NCBI GenBank assembly: GCA_017430155.1
Contig: JAFRNO010000662.1
Span: forward strand, 1-7,754
From: Kiritimatiellia bacterium
GTDB taxonomy: Bacteria > Verrucomicrobiota > Kiritimatiellia > RFP12 > UBA1067
DNA length: 7,754 bases
Direction: 5' to 3'
How positions within the stretch are numbered: the first letter of the stretch is position 1; each line of letters starts with the position of its first letter. Made by a program: the position numbers and the translations under genes. Of this stretch, positions 6,501 to 7,754 are shown piece after piece. The notes under the pieces are model-generated. The model was not told the DNA's origin. It saw only the letters and a list, made by a program, of their open reading frames with translations, and ran no database searches.

Positions 6501-6573
6501 CGCGCCGGGCGCGGAACCGCGTCCGCTCGCGCCCGGCCGCCAGCGCGTCGTCCTTGCCGCACCGGCCCGATGA
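3514..6573 (+). CDS. Multidomain GH78 alpha-L-rhamnosidase, secreted, possible lipoprotein
   Basis: The product has 1019 residues. The ATG at 3514 is chosen because GGAG (3504-3507) lies six bases upstream and a signal sequence follows; the frame is open further upstream, but that part precedes the promoter. TLAAC at 13-17 fits a lipobox (Cys17), although signal peptidase I cleavage near CAA|P is possible. Domains in order: an Fn3-like N-terminal module (about 25-128, with NPVG and PRLSWTL); an inserted jelly-roll, LamG/DUF1080-like module (about 139-318, with GYMWQVNFE); the Bac_rhamnosid_N lectin-like module (about 320-485); a beta-sandwich containing TVDFGQNRAGF (519-529); the (alpha/alpha)6 catalytic domain (about 620-930); and a C-terminal beta domain with GGIRPKAPGY (934-943). 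GH78 enzymes hydrolyse terminal alpha-L-rhamnose with inversion. The canonical DCPQRDERLGWTGD stretch reads DCAMRVERTPCQMD (650-663): Asp650, Glu656 and Asp663 are kept, Asp becomes Val655 and Trp becomes Cys660. The putative base Glu906 is present in GATTLWEQW. The substrate is likely a plant or algal rhamnose-bearing glycan. Confidence 0.93.
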   Translation: MKLNMVMFGCAATLAACAAPLEIGQVRCEDTINPVGTVDARPRLSWTLRGDEPSMRPAGAEVRVAADAAALQSAAVRRTGNLFSWVYDGPALRPGVPYRWQVRLVNADGSGATPWSAPGRFVVALQDGAQWAGARWIGEETVRVDWQDIDYQVKFSRVTNAFGVFFRARSGAEGYMWQVNFERASARLRPHVFLPGGKGMRLLPEKDLSAFFPKGLDPAAAHALKISLRGETIKTFIDGTLVDERTDATFKSGTVGVRTSYAEDALVREVDVRAADGAVLLHDAFNGHVMQAFRNPRTEKGGLRVAGAVYLHPGILPKSCPRLRRSFALADKPIASAIASACGMGFYELWLNGRKADPTRVLAPGMTQPSRALLFDTYDVTALLRPGAENAVGFWLAAGYSDDYSRYGWHWLKPKCAILHLLVRYADGTEQTVVTDGTWEWNPSSPVTYASIYQGETYDASLEEPGWCLPGASAAGWRPAVLSEGMENCRLLANDEPPVRMLDPRRPVKIVETEPGVFTVDFGQNRAGFVEARVRGPKGTAVSIRTSELLGDDGKIDPWTNVGVRSTDTFVLAGTGAAETYVPRFTYHGFRYVEIRGWPGRPAADDLTAWAVHADVETAGAFRCSNETLNRFFGAALWSMRSNFMSYPTDCAMRVERTPCQMDSQAYEDAALAFFNMARYYAKWLDDIRGGRGNPDWTGDSVTLAGRLWRETGDARVYAARYDDMKGQVDAFVKRTPDLVCRSGFGDWCAPNNGTWESFFNDVAIVNTSIFCEMARIVAEAARVLGRDEDAARYDALHARAKEAFHRQFYNAKAHAYGDGSQTTAVLPLAFGIVPADCRAAVAGQLLRTIREKNGSRVDTGIFGTRYLGDVLCDLGEGDLFVHMLTQPEYPGFGYMLARGATTLWEQWSFRCGMNSHNHAMFAGAASTLMTRLGGIRPKAPGYAVIEIAPTFPKALDWAEATRETPRGRVAVTWWRADGNIVLEVEVPPFTPAVLRAPGAEPRPLAPGRQRVVLAAPAR

Positions 6574-6579
6574 TCAAAC

Positions 6580-6608
6580 GCCCGGCCTGAAATTTGCAGT
6601 TGCCGGGC
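6580..6608. repeat. Inverted repeat overlapping the -35 box of the last gene
   Basis: GCCCGGC (6580-6586) and GCCGGGC (6602-6608) form a perfect 7 bp inverted repeat with a 15-base spacer, seven bases after the rhamnosidase stop codon. The right arm covers most of the -35 box of the next promoter. No T run follows, so it is a poor intrinsic terminator for the rhamnosidase. It could be a weak terminator, an operator or chance. Confidence 0.35.
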
Positions 6609-6628
6609 AGGGGGGCAAATGATAAGAT
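6600..6628 (+). promoter_or_regulatory. Sigma70-type promoter of the last gene
   Basis: The -35 box is TTGCCG (6600-6605), the spacer is 17 bp and the -10 box is TAAGAT (6623-6628), preceded by TGA. The core AAATGATAAGATA (6617-6629) matches the mutarotase and rhamnosidase promoters. Transcription should start near 6635, leaving a leader of about 30 bases that contains the Shine-Dalgarno AAGGAG (6649-6654). Confidence 0.7.
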
Positions 6629-6664
6629 ATGGGCGTCTTTCACCTCGTAAGGAGAATTGTGCCT

Positions 6665-7754
6665 ATGAAAAAGATGGTGACGGTGGCGGTCGGGATGCTC
6701 GCGGCGGCGGGCATGGCCGAAACACTGCTCGTGCCGACGGGCGTGACGACGAACTTCGAGGTCGCCGTCGACACCACGCTGACGGACGCCGTGACGGTGT
6801 CCGACCGGTCGGCGATCGAGAAGACGGGCGCGGGCACGCTCACGCTGTCGGGCGGGCAGTTCACGCAGAGCAAAACCGTCGACCTGCGCGTGCGCGAGGG
6901 CACCGCCGTCTTTACGCCTTCGCCGCAGGCGCTTGCCGCCTACCCGCAGCCGACGGAGACGATGAACAAGGCGGCGTTCTGGCTGGAGAGCCGCACGAAC
7001 CTCGTCAAGGACGGCGACGACATCGTCGAATGGCGCGACGTGCGCGACACTGATCCGACGGCGACGAACCACTACTACGCCGTCGTGGACAACACGCTCA
7101 CGAACCTCTGTCCGCGGGAGGCGACCTATACGGAAAAGAGCGCCGTCTACTTCGGCGGGTTCGCGTCCGGCTGCTGGATGAACTGGCAGAATCCGGAAGG
7201 CGGACAGGCGACGGTCGGCAACCTTTTTCATGTGTTCCTCGTGCATGGTGCAGCCAAAACATGGGGGTTCGCCTTGGGACAGAGATTTGGCCAGAGCCCC
7301 TACTTCCAGCCGAACGGCACTTCCGGCGCGAGTTCCTACATCTGGATCTCCCACAATGCCGAGAACCGGCCGATGCACTCCTCGCGGACGTATCGCGACG
7401 GCATCGAGGTGGATCCGTTCACGACGGAGCAGGGAACGGGTGCCCACGTGATCGAGGTGGACTGTCTGGTGCAGCGGCAGTCGGCGCAGTGTTTCTTCAA
7501 TGACCGTGACATGTGGAAGGACGCGAACGGCTACAATCCGATGTTCGGGCCGACGAGTACGAAGCAGACCGGCGGCGGCAAGCGCGTGGGAGGCGAATAC
7601 ATCTGCGAGATGCTGCTCTTCACAAACCGTCTGTCGGAGGTGGAGCGCGTGTCGGTGTCCAACTGGCTGCTCGCGAAGTGGAAGGACGCGACGCCGCCGT
7701 CCGCGCCTGCTGCCCTCGTGACGCTTGCCACGAACGCGACGGTCTCGGTCGAAG
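6665..7754 (+). CDS. N-terminal part of a secreted surface protein with a beta-strand repeat and LamG-like domain (3'-truncated)
   Basis: The frame is open from the ATG at 6665 to the window end, giving 363 complete codons and no stop. AAGGAG (6649-6654) lies ten bases before the ATG; an in-frame GTG at 6659 is four bases from it and would add only two residues. Residues 1-18 are a signal peptide (MKKMVTV, hydrophobic core, cleavage near GMA|E). KTGAGTLTLSGGQ (53-65) is a typical autotransporter-associated beta-strand repeat. Residues about 103-340 look like a LamG/concanavalin-like jelly roll, opening with AAFWLES and closing with LSEVERVSVSNWLLAKWKD (323-341). That closing helix is frequent at the end of such domains in planctomycete and verrucomicrobial secreted proteins. 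It is probably a glycan-binding or adhesive surface protein. It resembles in style, and may be related to, the truncated protein at the other end of the window. No catalytic domain is visible, and the missing C-terminus may hold more repeats. Confidence 0.85.
   Translation, partial: MKKMVTVAVGMLAAAGMAETLLVPTGVTTNFEVAVDTTLTDAVTVSDRSAIEKTGAGTLTLSGGQFTQSKTVDLRVREGTAVFTPSPQALAAYPQPTETMNKAAFWLESRTNLVKDGDDIVEWRDVRDTDPTATNHYYAVVDNTLTNLCPREATYTEKSAVYFGGFASGCWMNWQNPEGGQATVGNLFHVFLVHGAAKTWGFALGQRFGQSPYFQPNGTSGASSYIWISHNAENRPMHSSRTYRDGIEVDPFTTEQGTGAHVIEVDCLVQRQSAQCFFNDRDMWKDANGYNPMFGPTSTKQTGGGKRVGGEYICEMLLFTNRLSEVERVSVSNWLLAKWKDATPPSAPAALVTLATNATVSVE

Noticed and set aside
6482..7447. A 321-codon minus-strand frame opposite the end of the rhamnosidase and the last gene
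   Set aside because: It spans the well-formed promoter and start of the last gene and has shadow-type composition without domains.

Overview
The window is GC-rich DNA (roughly two thirds G+C) and holds five protein-coding genes, the first and last cut by the window edges. All five look exported or carry secretion signals as far as can be seen. The mix of genes suggests a bacterium of the PVC superphylum, most likely Kiritimatiellota or a relative in Verrucomicrobiota/Lentisphaerota. It combines large surface proteins with autotransporter-type beta-strand repeats and LamG-like or discoidin-like domains, a GH78 rhamnosidase, and a DUF2264 glycosidase, with no SusC/SusD pair. This placement rests on gene style only, since there is no rRNA or other phylogenetic marker here.

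Layout: (1) 1-924, + strand, is the C-terminal part of a repeat-rich surface protein with a discoidin-like domain. (2) 925-1125 is intergenic, with a weak hairpin, a short tandem heptamer repeat and a clear promoter. (3) 1126-2061, + strand, is an aldose 1-epimerase / hexose-6-phosphate mutarotase-like enzyme with an unexpected signal peptide and a strong internal ribosome-binding site. (4) 2039-3277, - strand, is an exported DUF2264 (CAZy GH154-type) protein whose 3' end overlaps the mutarotase by 23 bp. (5) 3278-3513 is a divergent promoter region. (6) 3514-6573, + strand, is a large multidomain GH78 alpha-L-rhamnosidase, possibly a lipoprotein. (7) 6574-6664 is a short promoter region with an inverted repeat over the -35 box. 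(8) From 6665 to the window end, + strand, is the N-terminal part of a second repeat and LamG-like surface protein.

Reading of the region: it looks like a small polysaccharide-degradation locus of single-gene units. Every complete gene, and the last partial one, has its own sigma70-type promoter. All four promoters share an extended -10 (TGR followed by the hexamer) and a 17 or 18 bp spacer, and three share a 13-base core. The GH78 and DUF2264/GH154 genes are divergent neighbours. Together they could remove a rhamnose-glucuronic acid side chain, as found at the tips of plant arabinogalactan and gum arabic. The exported mutarotase could then equilibrate the released sugar anomers. The enzyme families are well supported; the substrate and the joint pathway are inference. 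No tRNA, rRNA, CRISPR array, transposase or integrase was seen.
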